The position numbers were made by a program, and so were the translations under genes. From the NCBI RefSeq assembly GCF_018141545.1, contig NZ_CP064357.1:434001-498000 (forward strand): DNA of 64,000 nt. Reading direction: 5' to 3'. The notes below the pieces were generated by a model. The model did not search any database, was not told the origin of the DNA, and saw only the letters and a program-made list of their open reading frames with translations. Source of the DNA: Miltoncostaea oceani. GTDB taxonomy: Bacteria > Actinomycetota > Thermoleophilia > Miltoncostaeales > Miltoncostaeaceae. Below are positions 1-8,109 of this stretch, piece after piece (position 1 is the first letter of the stretch; every line of letters begins with the position of its first letter).

Positions 1-1
1 G

Positions 2-2113
2 CAGCCCGGCTACGTCTACATGGTCCTCGTCAACAGCGTCGACAACCGCGAGGAGCTGATGGGCCAGTACGTCAAGTTCTTCTTCGCCGATGGCTGGGAG
101 CCGAGCGAGTCCGCCGACTGCGTCGACACCACGAGCGCCGAGTGCAGCGGGATCACCGTCCGTCGCTCCGACGTGCCGCGTAGCGACCTGCGCAACCCCG
201 ATGTCGTCCTCGAGGGTCCCGACACCTCGATCACGGGTCGCCCGAGCGACTACAGCCTCAGCGTCCAGCACCCCGAGGAGAAGCTCGCGCCGAACCAGAC
301 GATCGTCGTCAAGAAGACCCGCCTGTCGATGAGCGACCCCAACGAGAAGACCGGAGTCTCCGACGCCGACCGCAACCAGATCTTCAACCAGGACTACTAC
401 GGCCGCGCCGTGACCTTCAACGAGACCCTCGGTGGTCTCACCGACCCGCGCACCTGGCAGCCCCTCGCGGCGCCGGAGCACACCACGGCCCGCTCGGGCC
501 TCGGCTCGAGCGCCAGCATCCAGGACGTCCTGCACCGCCGGGATGAGTCGGGCGCCTTCGACGGCAACGCCTTCATCAGCCAGGACCTGCCTCTCTCCGA
601 GCGCGGCCAGCGTGTCAGCTGGCTGAACCCCTCCGACGAGCCGGGTGCCTTCGCCAGCGTCTTCGGTGAGGTCCAGTTCGACACCGCCGTGCGCACCGTG
701 CGCATGACCTCGGACCCGGATCCGGCCAGCGCGCCGCAGCTTCCGTGCGCCGTGAACACCCCCTCCGGCCGCTACTGCGTCAACCAGGACGGGACGCTGC
801 GTGCCTGGGCCGCGGACGGCACCAACGACGGCCGCCTCAACCTGTCGCCCCACTGGGTCGGCTCACACCAGCTCGCGACCGCCTACCAGCTCCACCCGGT
901 CCCCGGCGCCTTCGTGCTGCGACTGACCACCAACAAGCCCGACCAGGTCGAGCACCTGTCGCTTTATGACCGCGCCTCGGAGAACGGTTCCCGTCGCCTG
1001 CGCGTCAGCGCCCAGACCGAAGGCGAGTGGGCGCTCTACTTCTGCCGCCCGGGCCGCTGGGCCGACGCTCGCGTCTACCGGGGGCCGGCGAACCTCGCCA
1101 GCCCTGAGACCGCCTTCAACCGCAACCCGGCTGAGACCACCCTCGGCGACTACGGCTGCCGCCGCGACTTCTGGGAGTGGGACTACGCCCCGACGCCGGC
1201 GGTCACCGACCTGAACGCCTGCCGTGCCGCGGCCCCCGCCTGGGGTGCCGTGCGCAGCTGGCTGAATCGCGACGGCGTCCCCCAGGCAGCTGACCTGCGC
1301 GGTCAGCTGCCGAGCGAGTCGCTGCGTCGCTGCAGCTACCAGAACTCCAACGGCTACATCCAGGACGGCTCGTGGAAGTCCACCGACTGGACCTGGCGCT
1401 GGGACTCGACCGACACCTGCTACGGCAACCGCCCCGCCACGGCGACGGTCCGCTACCCGGACTCGCCCCCTGACGGCAACGGCGACCGCAAGCCGGCGCC
1501 GCTCCCCTCCGCGCAGGGCAACCGTTGCGCGAACGCTCACCCCTCGGGCCCCGCCGCTGCGCGCAACGGGCACGTGGACGGCTACTGGTTCCGGGGCGGC
1601 TACACCTACGTGTGGGGCGACACCTGCGCGCGCAACGCGCCGAGTATCCCCGCGACCCCGAGCGGCTACGGCGACGAGGGCGGCTACCAGGCCTACAGCC
1701 ACAACGGCCGCAGCGGTAAGTTCCGTGCCGGCGATCGCTCGAACACCAACCGTCTCTTCTACGAGAACGACGGCCAGACCGTCTCCGCCTCGACGCGCCC
1801 GCGCTGCACGTTCATCGACCCGAGCGGCTACCAGTGGACCGGCGCCTTCACGCGCAAGGCCGCTGAGCCCGGTTTCGCCCAGGTCGTCGCCCGCCCGGGC
1901 TACGACGCCTCGGCTGTCGGCCGCGGCCGACTCCCCAGCGGTGAGTACGCGATCGTCGCGGACTTCGCCCCGGGCGCCGGCGCGGACACCACCTGGCGCA
2001 TGGACAGCTGGCAGTACGAGCCGAGCGGCTCGAGCTGGAACTGGAGCTCGAACCGCTGGGTCGGTTCGGACACGGTCCAGACCGAGATCCTCAGCCTCCA
2101 GCCCACCCGCTGA
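2..2113 (+). CDS. Cys/Trp/Tyr-rich probable surface protein, 5'-truncated
   Basis: The frame is open from the window edge (in-frame codons before the first ATG at 20 read Gln-Pro-Gly-Tyr-Val-Tyr), so the N-terminus lies outside. The visible ~700 residues are rich in Trp, Tyr, Gly, Asn and paired Cys, with no membrane segment or catalytic motif that I recognise. The C-terminal third repeats a module of the form Asn-Gly-(Tyr/His)-(Ile/Val)...Asp-Gly...Trp...Trp/Tyr...Asp-Thr-Cys twice (codons near 1350-1425 and 1565-1630), followed by a shorter related unit near 1800-1850. The composition suggests an exported, disulfide-stabilised protein, but the signal peptide is not in view. Function unknown. 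A hairpin follows the stop codon. Confidence 0.7.
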   Translation, partial: QPGYVYMVLVNSVDNREELMGQYVKFFFADGWEPSESADCVDTTSAECSGITVRRSDVPRSDLRNPDVVLEGPDTSITGRPSDYSLSVQHPEEKLAPNQTIVVKKTRLSMSDPNEKTGVSDADRNQIFNQDYYGRAVTFNETLGGLTDPRTWQPLAAPEHTTARSGLGSSASIQDVLHRRDESGAFDGNAFISQDLPLSERGQRVSWLNPSDEPGAFASVFGEVQFDTAVRTVRMTSDPDPASAPQLPCAVNTPSGRYCVNQDGTLRAWAADGTNDGRLNLSPHWVGSHQLATAYQLHPVPGAFVLRLTTNKPDQVEHLSLYDRASENGSRRLRVSAQTEGEWALYFCRPGRWADARVYRGPANLASPETAFNRNPAETTLGDYGCRRDFWEWDYAPTPAVTDLNACRAAAPAWGAVRSWLNRDGVPQAADLRGQLPSESLRRCSYQNSNGYIQDGSWKSTDWTWRWDSTDTCYGNRPATATVRYPDSPPDGNGDRKPAPLPSAQGNRCANAHPSGPAAARNGHVDGYWFRGGYTYVWGDTCARNAPSIPATPSGYGDEGGYQAYSHNGRSGKFRAGDRSNTNRLFYENDGQTVSASTRPRCTFIDPSGYQWTGAFTRKAAEPGFAQVVARPGYDASAVGRGRLPSGEYAIVADFAPGAGADTTWRMDSWQYEPSGSSWNWSSNRWVGSDTVQTEILSLQPTR

Positions 2114-2124
2114 TCGGTCCCAAG

Positions 2125-2145
2125 GCCGGGGCCTCGCGCCCCGGC
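2125..2145 (+). terminator. GC-rich hairpin terminator
   Basis: Perfect 8-bp stem (GCCGGGGC / GCCCCGGC) with a 5-nt loop, 12 bases after the stop codon of the preceding gene. There is no T-tract. Confidence 0.55.
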
Positions 2146-2230
2146 ACCAGGGCCGTCCAGAGGCCGTGACCGGGGCTCGTGCACAAGGATCCACGCGCTT
2201 GGCCAGGTCGCCCCTAGTCTCGGACGTGGA

Positions 2231-4006
2231 ATGAGCCGAGGCCGGGGAAGAGGAGCAGGTTCGTCAGGGGCGGCGCCTCGCGGGTCGAGTGCACCGACGC
2301 CGACGGAGCTGATCGTGGACTGCTTCGCGCGGGCGGACAGCGAGGTCGACGACGCGATCCGCGCGAAGGTCGCCGAGCTCCTTGCAAAGAAGGAGGATCC
2401 GGTCGCCGGCGGCGTCGGAGGCGACACCGCAAAGGACGCCTCGGACCTGGTGCTCGCCGCCCGGACGGCCGCCGCGGGCGATGCCGCGTCCGTGCGGCAG
2501 GCGATCACCCTGCTCGAGCGCGCGCTCGTCCACCAGCAGGCCTTCATCGAGCGCGTGGACGCCGCCGTCAAGGAGCCGCGTAAGCGCGCCAGCTATGAGA
2601 TCTGGAACGCCGCGGGTCTGAAGGGCACGGACACCGGCCACCACGAAGCCCTCCTTGACCGCGCCGAGGCTCAGCGACGGTCGATCGAGCAGCAGCTGGC
2701 GGATCTTCGACGGCCGGGTCGCACGAACTGGGCGCTCACCGCCCGCAGGTCGTTCGGCCGGGATGCGATCGCCAAGACCCACGCGAACGGCCTCCTCCAT
2801 CAGGCGCTCGCCTCTGACACGCTCGATCACGCCCGGGGCCTGATCGAGAGCTGGGAGGCGGCCATGGCACCCGATGACGGCCTTGAGCCCGAAGAGGGTC
2901 CGGACCTCGCGTGCCTGATCGGCCTCGGCAGGATCGCCCGGGCTACGGCCGCCGTCGGCGAGCAGGAGGGGACCGACTGGCTGTCGATCTCCCGAAACGA
3001 CGTCGATGTGATGCTCGAGAACTTGCAGTCCAATCGCCGAAGCGGCGACGCCTATGAGAAGGCCCTCCATCAGATGCACCGATCACGGCTTCCCGAGGAG
3101 CTCCCGATCGCACGCGCATCGAGCGCCGAGGCCGTCATGGCCCGCGCCCGCGCGATGACGCGCATCCCGCGCCGCTTCGACTCGAGCCGGGACCGCTACC
3201 GGCCGAACCCCTATGAGCGGATCGTCCTGACGATCCCCGCCGAGCCTGCCGCGATCATCGAGCTCGCCGCAGAGGGGGCATCGAACATGTACGCCCAGCG
3301 GCCGGTCCGGTTCAACGTCAGCGAGACCCGGCGCGGCGGACGGAGGGGCGGCTTCCTGGCGGTCAGTCGGATCGCGAAGATCAACGGCCAGAGCGTCGAG
3401 GTGCGCGCGATGTGCCCGCTCGGCAGCAGCCGGATGACCACCGATGAGTCCAATCACCAGTGGGCGCTCGAACGCTCGCAGGAGCTCGGCCTGTCAGAGG
3501 CCATGGCCGCTGCCATGACGGTGAAGGACCCCTCGGACTTCGATCCGTGCGTCCTCGGTAAGCCGGTCCTGTCGGAGGGGACCTCCATGTCCAGCCGAAT
3601 CGCCCGGGTCGGCGCGCAGCGTCTGCCGGATCTGGTCGGCGCTGATCGCTGTGCCCACCCGAATGCGAGCTGGACGAGCGTCCGCCGGCCGGGCAAGCAG
3701 CGCGACAGCGCGCGCCTTCGCTGCCCGGGCTGCCTGCGCAACGCGATCGCCAGCGTCCCCCTCCACCGTCTTCCCGAAGGGCACCCAAGCCTCGAGGGTC
3801 TGGATGAGACGACCTACCTCGCGCGGGAGCGGTACTACGCCGAGCTGGCGGGCCGCACACCCTCGCGCGCGACGACCGTCGCGCAGCTGCGCTCAGAGGA
3901 CGGCGAGGCCGACCTCAACCCGGCGGCCTACGCCGTCGGTGAGGATCTCCCCGGCGCCAACCGGCCGAAGTCCGTGCGCTCGTTGCTCGCCCGCAGCAGC
4001 CGCTGA
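2231..4006 (+). CDS. Unknown protein with C-terminal zinc-ribbon-like module (paralogue A)
   Basis: 591 residues. A Gly/Arg/Ser-rich start is followed by a long, mostly helical, charged region (about residues 20-290) and then a mixed region with beta-strand character. The C-terminal ~120 residues hold Cys-x-His...Trp...Cys-Pro-x-Cys followed by a Val-Pro-x-His-Arg-Leu-Pro-Glu-Gly block, Thr-Tyr-Leu, and an Arg-Ser-Glu-Asp-Gly motif. The same blocks in the same order occur in the protein at 22842-24020, so the two are paralogues sharing this module. The Cys/His spacing fits a small zinc ribbon, perhaps for nucleic-acid or protein binding. This is inference and no known family was recognised. 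Not exported: no signal peptide or membrane segment. The start is the first ATG in frame and has no strong Shine-Dalgarno sequence. Confidence 0.75.
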   Translation: MSRGRGRGAGSSGAAPRGSSAPTPTELIVDCFARADSEVDDAIRAKVAELLAKKEDPVAGGVGGDTAKDASDLVLAARTAAAGDAASVRQAITLLERALVHQQAFIERVDAAVKEPRKRASYEIWNAAGLKGTDTGHHEALLDRAEAQRRSIEQQLADLRRPGRTNWALTARRSFGRDAIAKTHANGLLHQALASDTLDHARGLIESWEAAMAPDDGLEPEEGPDLACLIGLGRIARATAAVGEQEGTDWLSISRNDVDVMLENLQSNRRSGDAYEKALHQMHRSRLPEELPIARASSAEAVMARARAMTRIPRRFDSSRDRYRPNPYERIVLTIPAEPAAIIELAAEGASNMYAQRPVRFNVSETRRGGRRGGFLAVSRIAKINGQSVEVRAMCPLGSSRMTTDESNHQWALERSQELGLSEAMAAAMTVKDPSDFDPCVLGKPVLSEGTSMSSRIARVGAQRLPDLVGADRCAHPNASWTSVRRPGKQRDSARLRCPGCLRNAIASVPLHRLPEGHPSLEGLDETTYLARERYYAELAGRTPSRATTVAQLRSEDGEADLNPAAYAVGEDLPGANRPKSVRSLLARSSR

Positions 4007-4016
4007 GGCGCCTGGA

Positions 4017-4102
4017 CTCTCGTGAGACCGAGAGCCCTTCCCGATCGCGACAACCCTGGACGATCGGGGAGTACTGGCGAGACCGTTAGGGCCAGATACT
4101 CC
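4017..4102 (+). promoter_or_regulatory. Structured leader: three consecutive hairpins
   Basis: Three stems lie between the upstream stop codon and the protease start: 4017-4022/4029-4034 (6 bp), 4038-4047/4061-4070 (10 bp with one G-T), and 4068-4073 plus 4075-4078 paired with 4091-4094 plus 4097-4102. The second and third stems share bases 4068-4070, so they compete partly. The first could be the upstream terminator. Together they look like a structured 5' leader for the protease gene. No known riboswitch family was recognised. Confidence 0.4.
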
Positions 4103-4151
4103 GGCGCGCTACCACGCCGTGTCTCACCCCTCCTGCATGAGAGGTCAACTG

Positions 4152-5435
4152 ATGTCTCCCACCCGCATGGGCCCCTGGAAGGCTCGCGGACTGGCGCGAT
4201 CGTCGGCATTCGGCGCGATGGCAGCCACCCTCGTCGCCATCTTTGCGTGTCTATCGCTGACGGCGCCGGCGGCGGGGATGGTCGGCGGCACGACTCCCTC
4301 ACCCGAGCCCCGCTGGGCGGTCCGCCTCGACGCCGACGGGCGGGCGAACTGCTCCGGGACCTTGATCGCCCGTCAGTGGGTCCTGACCGCGGCCCACTGC
4401 TTCGACGGTCAGACGAGCGGCACCCTCAATACGGCCCGCGTCGGCGGTCTCGCGTGGACGATCACGGAGAAGCCGCAGCTCCATCCGAGCTACCGGTCGG
4501 TCAACGCGTGGGACGAAAAGGTCTGGGACCTTGCCCTGGTCAAGCTCCCGGTCGACGTCGTCGCCGGGTTCGGTGCCCGCACTCTGCCGTTGGCGAGCGT
4601 CGCGGACCTCAACTACTTCAAGAACCGGGGAGTGACGGCCTTCGGCTACGGCCGCACGAAGCGGAACGAAGGGCCGATGACCTCGTCGATCAAGAAGACC
4701 CCCGACCACGCCTGGAGTATGGGCGCGAGTTGCCAGGCCCGGCTTCATGAGTGCTTCGTCCGGGCAGGATGGGCAGCGGACAGCTCGTCGATACAGAAGG
4801 GCGACAGCGGAGGCCCGTGGGTCGGGTGGCGCAACGGCGGCTGGCGCATCCTCGCGGTGACCAGCGGCCGCTTCGGTCGTTCGTGCGACTGGGACAGGAA
4901 GAAGCGGGCCCTGGTCAACTGCCCCGAGAACCTGATCCACGGAGCCTCGCCCGCACACGCCGCGAGCTGGATCAAGAAAGTCACGGCACCGCCGACCGCA
5001 CCACTGGCGCCGGTCGCCCCGGCTCCGGTCGCCCCGGCCCCCGGGCCCGCGCCGGTCGCACCACCGCCCGTCGCCGCACCGGCGCGTCGCGCGATCACTG
5101 TGGACAACCGGGTCACGAACGGCATGGGGATGCGTGAGGACACGACCCCGGTGCGTCTGACGACCCAGCCGTGGGTACGGTGCGGATCGCGGGGCTGCAA
5201 CATCAACGGCACGGAGGCCGGCAGCGGTCACGTCTACAACGCGGCCGTCTGCCAGAGGACCGGTGAGCGGACGACGAACGGCCACGACACCTCAGCCGCT
5301 GATGACGCGAACCCGTTGCGCTTCGAGTCAACCCGCTACTACGGCGTGCGGCTCACCAACGGCGTCTTCGGCTACATCAGCGAAGTCTGGATCCGCGCCG
5401 CCGACCGCGGCGGACTCGGGCTCCCCGGATGCTGA
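4152..5435 (+). CDS. Secreted trypsin-like serine protease with C-terminal SH3-like region
   Basis: 427 residues from the ATG at 4152. This start is chosen because GAGAGGT lies just upstream and the product begins with a signal peptide (hydrophobic core about 20-42); a longer in-frame start at 4119 lacks this. The S1-family (chymotrypsin fold) catalytic triad is intact: His82 in LTAAHC, Asp126 in DLALVKL, Ser219 in GDSGGPW. Paired Cys residues fit disulfides. A Pro/Ala-rich linker (about 279-320) leads to a ~105-residue C-terminal region with Cys pairs and short beta-strands, resembling a bacterial SH3-like cell-wall domain. It probably acts outside the cell or at the wall. The stop overlaps the next gene's start, implying co-transcription with the lipoprotein. 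Substrate unknown. Confidence 0.88.
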   Translation: MSPTRMGPWKARGLARSSAFGAMAATLVAIFACLSLTAPAAGMVGGTTPSPEPRWAVRLDADGRANCSGTLIARQWVLTAAHCFDGQTSGTLNTARVGGLAWTITEKPQLHPSYRSVNAWDEKVWDLALVKLPVDVVAGFGARTLPLASVADLNYFKNRGVTAFGYGRTKRNEGPMTSSIKKTPDHAWSMGASCQARLHECFVRAGWAADSSSIQKGDSGGPWVGWRNGGWRILAVTSGRFGRSCDWDRKKRALVNCPENLIHGASPAHAASWIKKVTAPPTAPLAPVAPAPVAPAPGPAPVAPPPVAAPARRAITVDNRVTNGMGMREDTTPVRLTTQPWVRCGSRGCNINGTEAGSGHVYNAAVCQRTGERTTNGHDTSAADDANPLRFESTRYYGVRLTNGVFGYISEVWIRAADRGGLGLPGC

Positions 5436-6034
5436 GATCCGACGATGCGGGCCCCGGGCGCTTCCGCTTCCCGGTAAGCAGCCCTCGTCGGGGGTCAGGC
5501 CGATCCTCCGGCGCGATCGTCGCCCGGCTCCGCGCGGCGCTCGCGGTCCTCGCGCTCGCGGCGATGCTTGCGGGCTGTGGGGGAGGAGACGATGAGGAGC
5601 AGGCCGCCACGCCTGCCCCGACCACGAGCTCCTCGCCCGGATCCTCAGCACCCCGCGGCTACTCTCCGTCGGATGGGGAACTGATCGATCGCCTCGAGAG
5701 CAGCGTCACCGAGCTTGAGATGCTTGCCGGCGAAGCCGGCTTCTGCGCGGGCGACCCCGTCTGCCTGTCCGAGGTGTCGGAGAGACTCGGCGCCTTCGTC
5801 GATGAGGAGTCCCTCGCCCTTGAGGGCCCGGTAGCCGAGGCCGAACTGCCCTGCCTCCGGCGGGCCGGGATCGCGTTCCTCGCCGGTCTCGACGGATACG
5901 GGCGAGTCGCCGACGCCGGATCGGCGGGGGACTTCGAGACCGCAGGGTTCGAGGTCGGCTCCGCTCAGGACGACCTCGATCGCAGTGTGGAGAGCCTCGG
6001 CGAGTGCCGGCAGGAGGCTTTGGAGCCCGGCTGA
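5429..6034 (+). CDS. Small lipoprotein of unknown function
   Basis: 201 residues. After a basic N-terminus and hydrophobic stretch there is a lipobox (Leu-Ala-Gly-Cys, about residues 47-50) followed by Gly/Asp/Glu and a Thr/Pro/Ser linker, typical of diacylglyceryl-modified lipoproteins anchored outside the membrane. The mature part is acidic, helical and contains four spaced Cys residues that could form disulfides. The ATG overlaps the TGA of the protease gene (ATGCTGA), suggesting translational coupling and a shared role. It could be a partner or regulator of the protease; this is inference from position only. Confidence 0.8.
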   Translation: MLRSDDAGPGRFRFPVSSPRRGSGRSSGAIVARLRAALAVLALAAMLAGCGGGDDEEQAATPAPTTSSSPGSSAPRGYSPSDGELIDRLESSVTELEMLAGEAGFCAGDPVCLSEVSERLGAFVDEESLALEGPVAEAELPCLRRAGIAFLAGLDGYGRVADAGSAGDFETAGFEVGSAQDDLDRSVESLGECRQEALEPG

Positions 6035-6128
6035 CACGCTCGACTCGAGCAGGTGGACGCCGGGCCCGGGAGGTTGGGGGCCGCTTGGCTGCTCGAGGTG
6101 AGCGGGAGGTTCTGTTACCGCTCCTCCA

Positions 6129-6155
6129 ATCGTCCTCGGTGCACAGGAGGACGAT
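6129..6155. terminator. Terminator hairpin between convergent genes
   Basis: 9-bp perfect stem (ATCGTCCTC / GAGGACGAT) with a 9-nt loop, just beyond the 3' end of the toxin gene and about 95 bases after the lipoprotein gene. It could serve both strands. Confidence 0.45.
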
Positions 6156-6161
6156 CACGAC

Positions 6162-6539
6162 TCAGATGGTCCGCACCTCAGCCCGCACACCGCGCAGCTC
6201 CACCAGCTGGGAGATGTCGTCGAGGTCGCCGGTGATGATCCGGTCGCCCTCCATCGCGCAGGCGGCCACCGCGGCGTCGGCGATGTCCGAGGTGGCAGCG
6301 ACTCCGAGCAGGTGGCCGGTGGTCCGGGCGAGCTCCGCGTCGAGGGGGATGACCCGCAGGCCCTTCAGGAAGCGGGCGAGGTTCGCGGACTGGGGACCTC
6401 GCCAGGTCTGGGCGAGGGCGACCGCCGGAACGACCAGCTCGTCACGATCCTCGGCCGCGGCCTTCTTCAGAGCCCAGGCGGCCCGTTCGTTGCGATCCGC
6501 GGCGACGAGGAGGCCGGCGTCGGCGATCAGGCGAGCCAA
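6162..6539 (-). CDS. PIN-domain ribonuclease toxin (VapC-like)
   Basis: 125 residues from a TTG at 6539 that overlaps the last codons of the antitoxin gene; upstream in-frame codons would lie inside the antitoxin. PIN features: N-terminal Asp in ADAGLLVAADR, ALAQTWRG, SDIADAAVAACA, and the C-terminal acidic ITGDLDDI. VapC toxins cleave RNA using clustered Mg-binding acidic residues. Here the usual second acidic position in the 'VLAE' block reads Gln (ALAQ), as in one large actinobacterial PIN subgroup. The tight downstream overlap with a ribbon-helix-helix-type antitoxin supports a type II toxin-antitoxin pair. Confidence 0.82.
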   Translation of the reverse strand: MARLIADAGLLVAADRNERAAWALKKAAAEDRDELVVPAVALAQTWRGPQSANLARFLKGLRVIPLDAELARTTGHLLGVAATSDIADAAVAACAMEGDRIITGDLDDISQLVELRGVRAEVRTI

Positions 6540-6751
6540 CGGGCCCGCGCCTCGGTGAGCTCCGCCGGGGTGATCTCCCCGTGCTCGGCCTCCCACTCGG
6601 CGACCGCGTCCAGGGACTGCGCCCGGCGCGCCTCGCTGTCGACCAGGGAGGCGATCAGCGCGGACACGTTACCCTCGAAGCCCCGCTCGGCGAGCTGGCG
6701 CACCTGCTCGGCGGTCGGGTCGGGGAGCGAGATCGAGATCTTCTTCGCCAT
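6527..6751 (-). CDS. Antitoxin of PIN toxin (RHH-like)
   Basis: 74 residues from ATG 6751 (MAKKISISLPD). Longer in-frame starts are unlikely because a perfect palindrome sits 8 bases upstream. The N-terminus (basic, then a beta-strand with alternating Ile/Ser and a helix with Ala-Leu-Ile) resembles a ribbon-helix-helix DNA-binding domain. The acidic C-terminus with Trp-Glu-Ala-Glu-His-Gly is typical of the toxin-wrapping segment of VapB-like antitoxins. Its 3' end overlaps the toxin start by 13 bases, so the pair is translationally coupled. It probably binds its own promoter alone or with toxin. Confidence 0.78.
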   Translation of the reverse strand: MAKKISISLPDPTAEQVRQLAERGFEGNVSALIASLVDSEARRAQSLDAVAEWEAEHGEITPAELTEARARWLA

Positions 6752-6758
6752 GCGGCGA

Positions 6759-6774
6759 TCATACCGCGGTATGA
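6759..6774. promoter_or_regulatory. Palindromic operator of the toxin-antitoxin operon
   Basis: A perfect 16-bp palindrome, TCATACCGCGGTATGA, lies immediately upstream of the antitoxin ATG. Position and symmetry match an autorepression operator for a dimeric antitoxin. Confidence 0.6.
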
Positions 6775-7083
6775 CCGCGGGCGCGAGCGGACGGCCTGGC
6801 GAGCTTCGGGGTTCGGCTTGAGCGACGGCTCTAGATCGAACGGTGGGCCGCGGCCGGCAGCCCGTAGCGACCTGGACGCCCCAAACAGCGGGTTCTTTGG
6901 GTGCGGGCACCCCAGAGAACCCGCCCTATACTCCGGTGTCCGGGACCCGGAGCGTGCTCGCTGGCCAGATCAAGCAGCGGCGCTGATGGCGGCCCGCGGG
7001 GGAGCCTCAGGGGGCGGGAACCTCAGCCCCGACTTGACATAATGCATATTAGCGTGCGGTGAAGGGGGCACCCAGGGATGGGC
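6775..7083. other. Non-coding spacer with long inverted repeat
   Basis: Spacer between the antitoxin promoter and the HNH gene. It holds a long hairpin at 6888-6924 (outer 9-bp arms GCGGGTTCT / AGAACCCGC with an inner 5-6-bp GGGTGC-type stem) and a short AT-rich patch around 7034-7054 (TTGACATAATGCATATTAG). The hairpin could end the HNH transcript. The AT-rich patch could be promoter-like but no convincing -35/-10 pair was placed. No gene seen. Confidence 0.45.
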
Positions 7084-7743
7084 CTAGGAGACGCTCTTCC
7101 AGCCGGAGCCGGACCGCACCCTCGAGATCGTCGCCTGGGAGACTCCGAAGCGGGTCTGCAGGTCGCGTGACGACTCCTCGGAGCCACGGATCGCGCGCAC
7201 CTGGTCGGGAGTCAGACGAGCCGCTCGATGTGGCGGGATCGGAGCCCGCGCTAGTGCTGCGGTGACGTGCTTCCACGTCCGCCCGAGCTGGATCTTCCCG
7301 ACCATCGACTCGGTGATCCCGAAATGGGCGGCGATCTCCGCGGCCGAGTCCCCGGACAACGCGATCTCACGGACCTGCTCGACGGTCAGCTTCTGAGCCA
7401 TTCGCCCCTTGTTCACTGCATCGGCGCTGTTCTCGGCAGGAGTTCCGAGCCACAGGTGCGCCGGGTTGCAGCACGGCGGGTTGTCGCAGCTGTGGCAGAC
7501 CGGCTCGTTGCGTCCTGGCAACTCCACCAGTCCCGCGGTCAGCGCGAAAGCGACCCGGCTCGAGGTGGCGCTTGTGAGCTTGCCGGCCCGCCTGAAGTAC
7601 ACGAGCCCGTAGCCCTTCTGGTGGCGCGTCCCGGTCCAGAGCCAGCAGTCGTCGGGTCCGGCCTTCGCCACGCGCTGCCAGAAGCGGTCCGGATCAGCAG
7701 CGACGCGGGCGAAACCGTCGTGAGGAGATTGGCGGCCGGCCAC
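7084..7743 (-). CDS. HNH endonuclease with two tandem helix-turn-helix units
   Basis: 219 residues. The N-terminal half is an HNH_3-type nuclease domain: DCWLWTG and GYG, then CHSCDNPPCCNPAHLWLGT, with Cys/His metal-binding residues and the catalytic His-Asn arrangement. The C-terminal half contains two copies of the same ~40-residue DNA-binding unit: Leu-Thr-x-(Glu/Asp)-Gln-Val-Arg...Ala...Phe-Gly-(Ile/Val)...(Gly-Lys/Ser-Arg)...Trp-Lys-(His/Ser)-Val. This layout is typical of phage-type free-standing homing endonucleases. No intron, intein or interrupted host gene was seen beside it, so it is probably an independent mobile endonuclease gene or a domesticated relic. Confidence 0.82.
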   Translation of the reverse strand: MAGRQSPHDGFARVAADPDRFWQRVAKAGPDDCWLWTGTRHQKGYGLVYFRRAGKLTSATSSRVAFALTAGLVELPGRNEPVCHSCDNPPCCNPAHLWLGTPAENSADAVNKGRMAQKLTVEQVREIALSGDSAAEIAAHFGITESMVGKIQLGRTWKHVTAALARAPIPPHRAARLTPDQVRAIRGSEESSRDLQTRFGVSQATISRVRSGSGWKSVS

Positions 7744-8109
7744 CTCCCGACCATGGGCCGGTCAGCCAGCGAGTTGCTGAGATCTCCCTCATCAAGAGCT
7801 TTATCAGTGCCAGATGGAACCTCCATCTGGCATGCCTGGCTGCGCACGACCGGGACCCCCCCCGGGGAATGCAAGCAGGAGCTGAAGAGCGCCCCTCAGA
7901 CGGCGACCGCCGGCACCCATACCACCGCCGCGCTCCAGCCCTCGGCCCGGCGACTGGTGCATATGCCTATCGCCGTACCTGGCCATCCGGGGGGAGAAAC
8001 CCGCTCTCACGTCTGTCTAGATGTCGGTGCGCGTCTACTACGCCTCCGCTGGGTCCCCGGTGGAGGCCGCGCGTCCGGTGTCGTGGCCACCTGGAGAGGC
8101 AGGCAGAGC
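7744..8109. other. Non-coding divergent spacer
   Basis: 366 bases between the HNH gene (minus) and the subtilase (plus). One frame stays open across it but the product has no domain and the subtilase signal peptide starts cleanly at 8110. No convincing promoter or RNA structure recognised. Confidence 0.5.
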
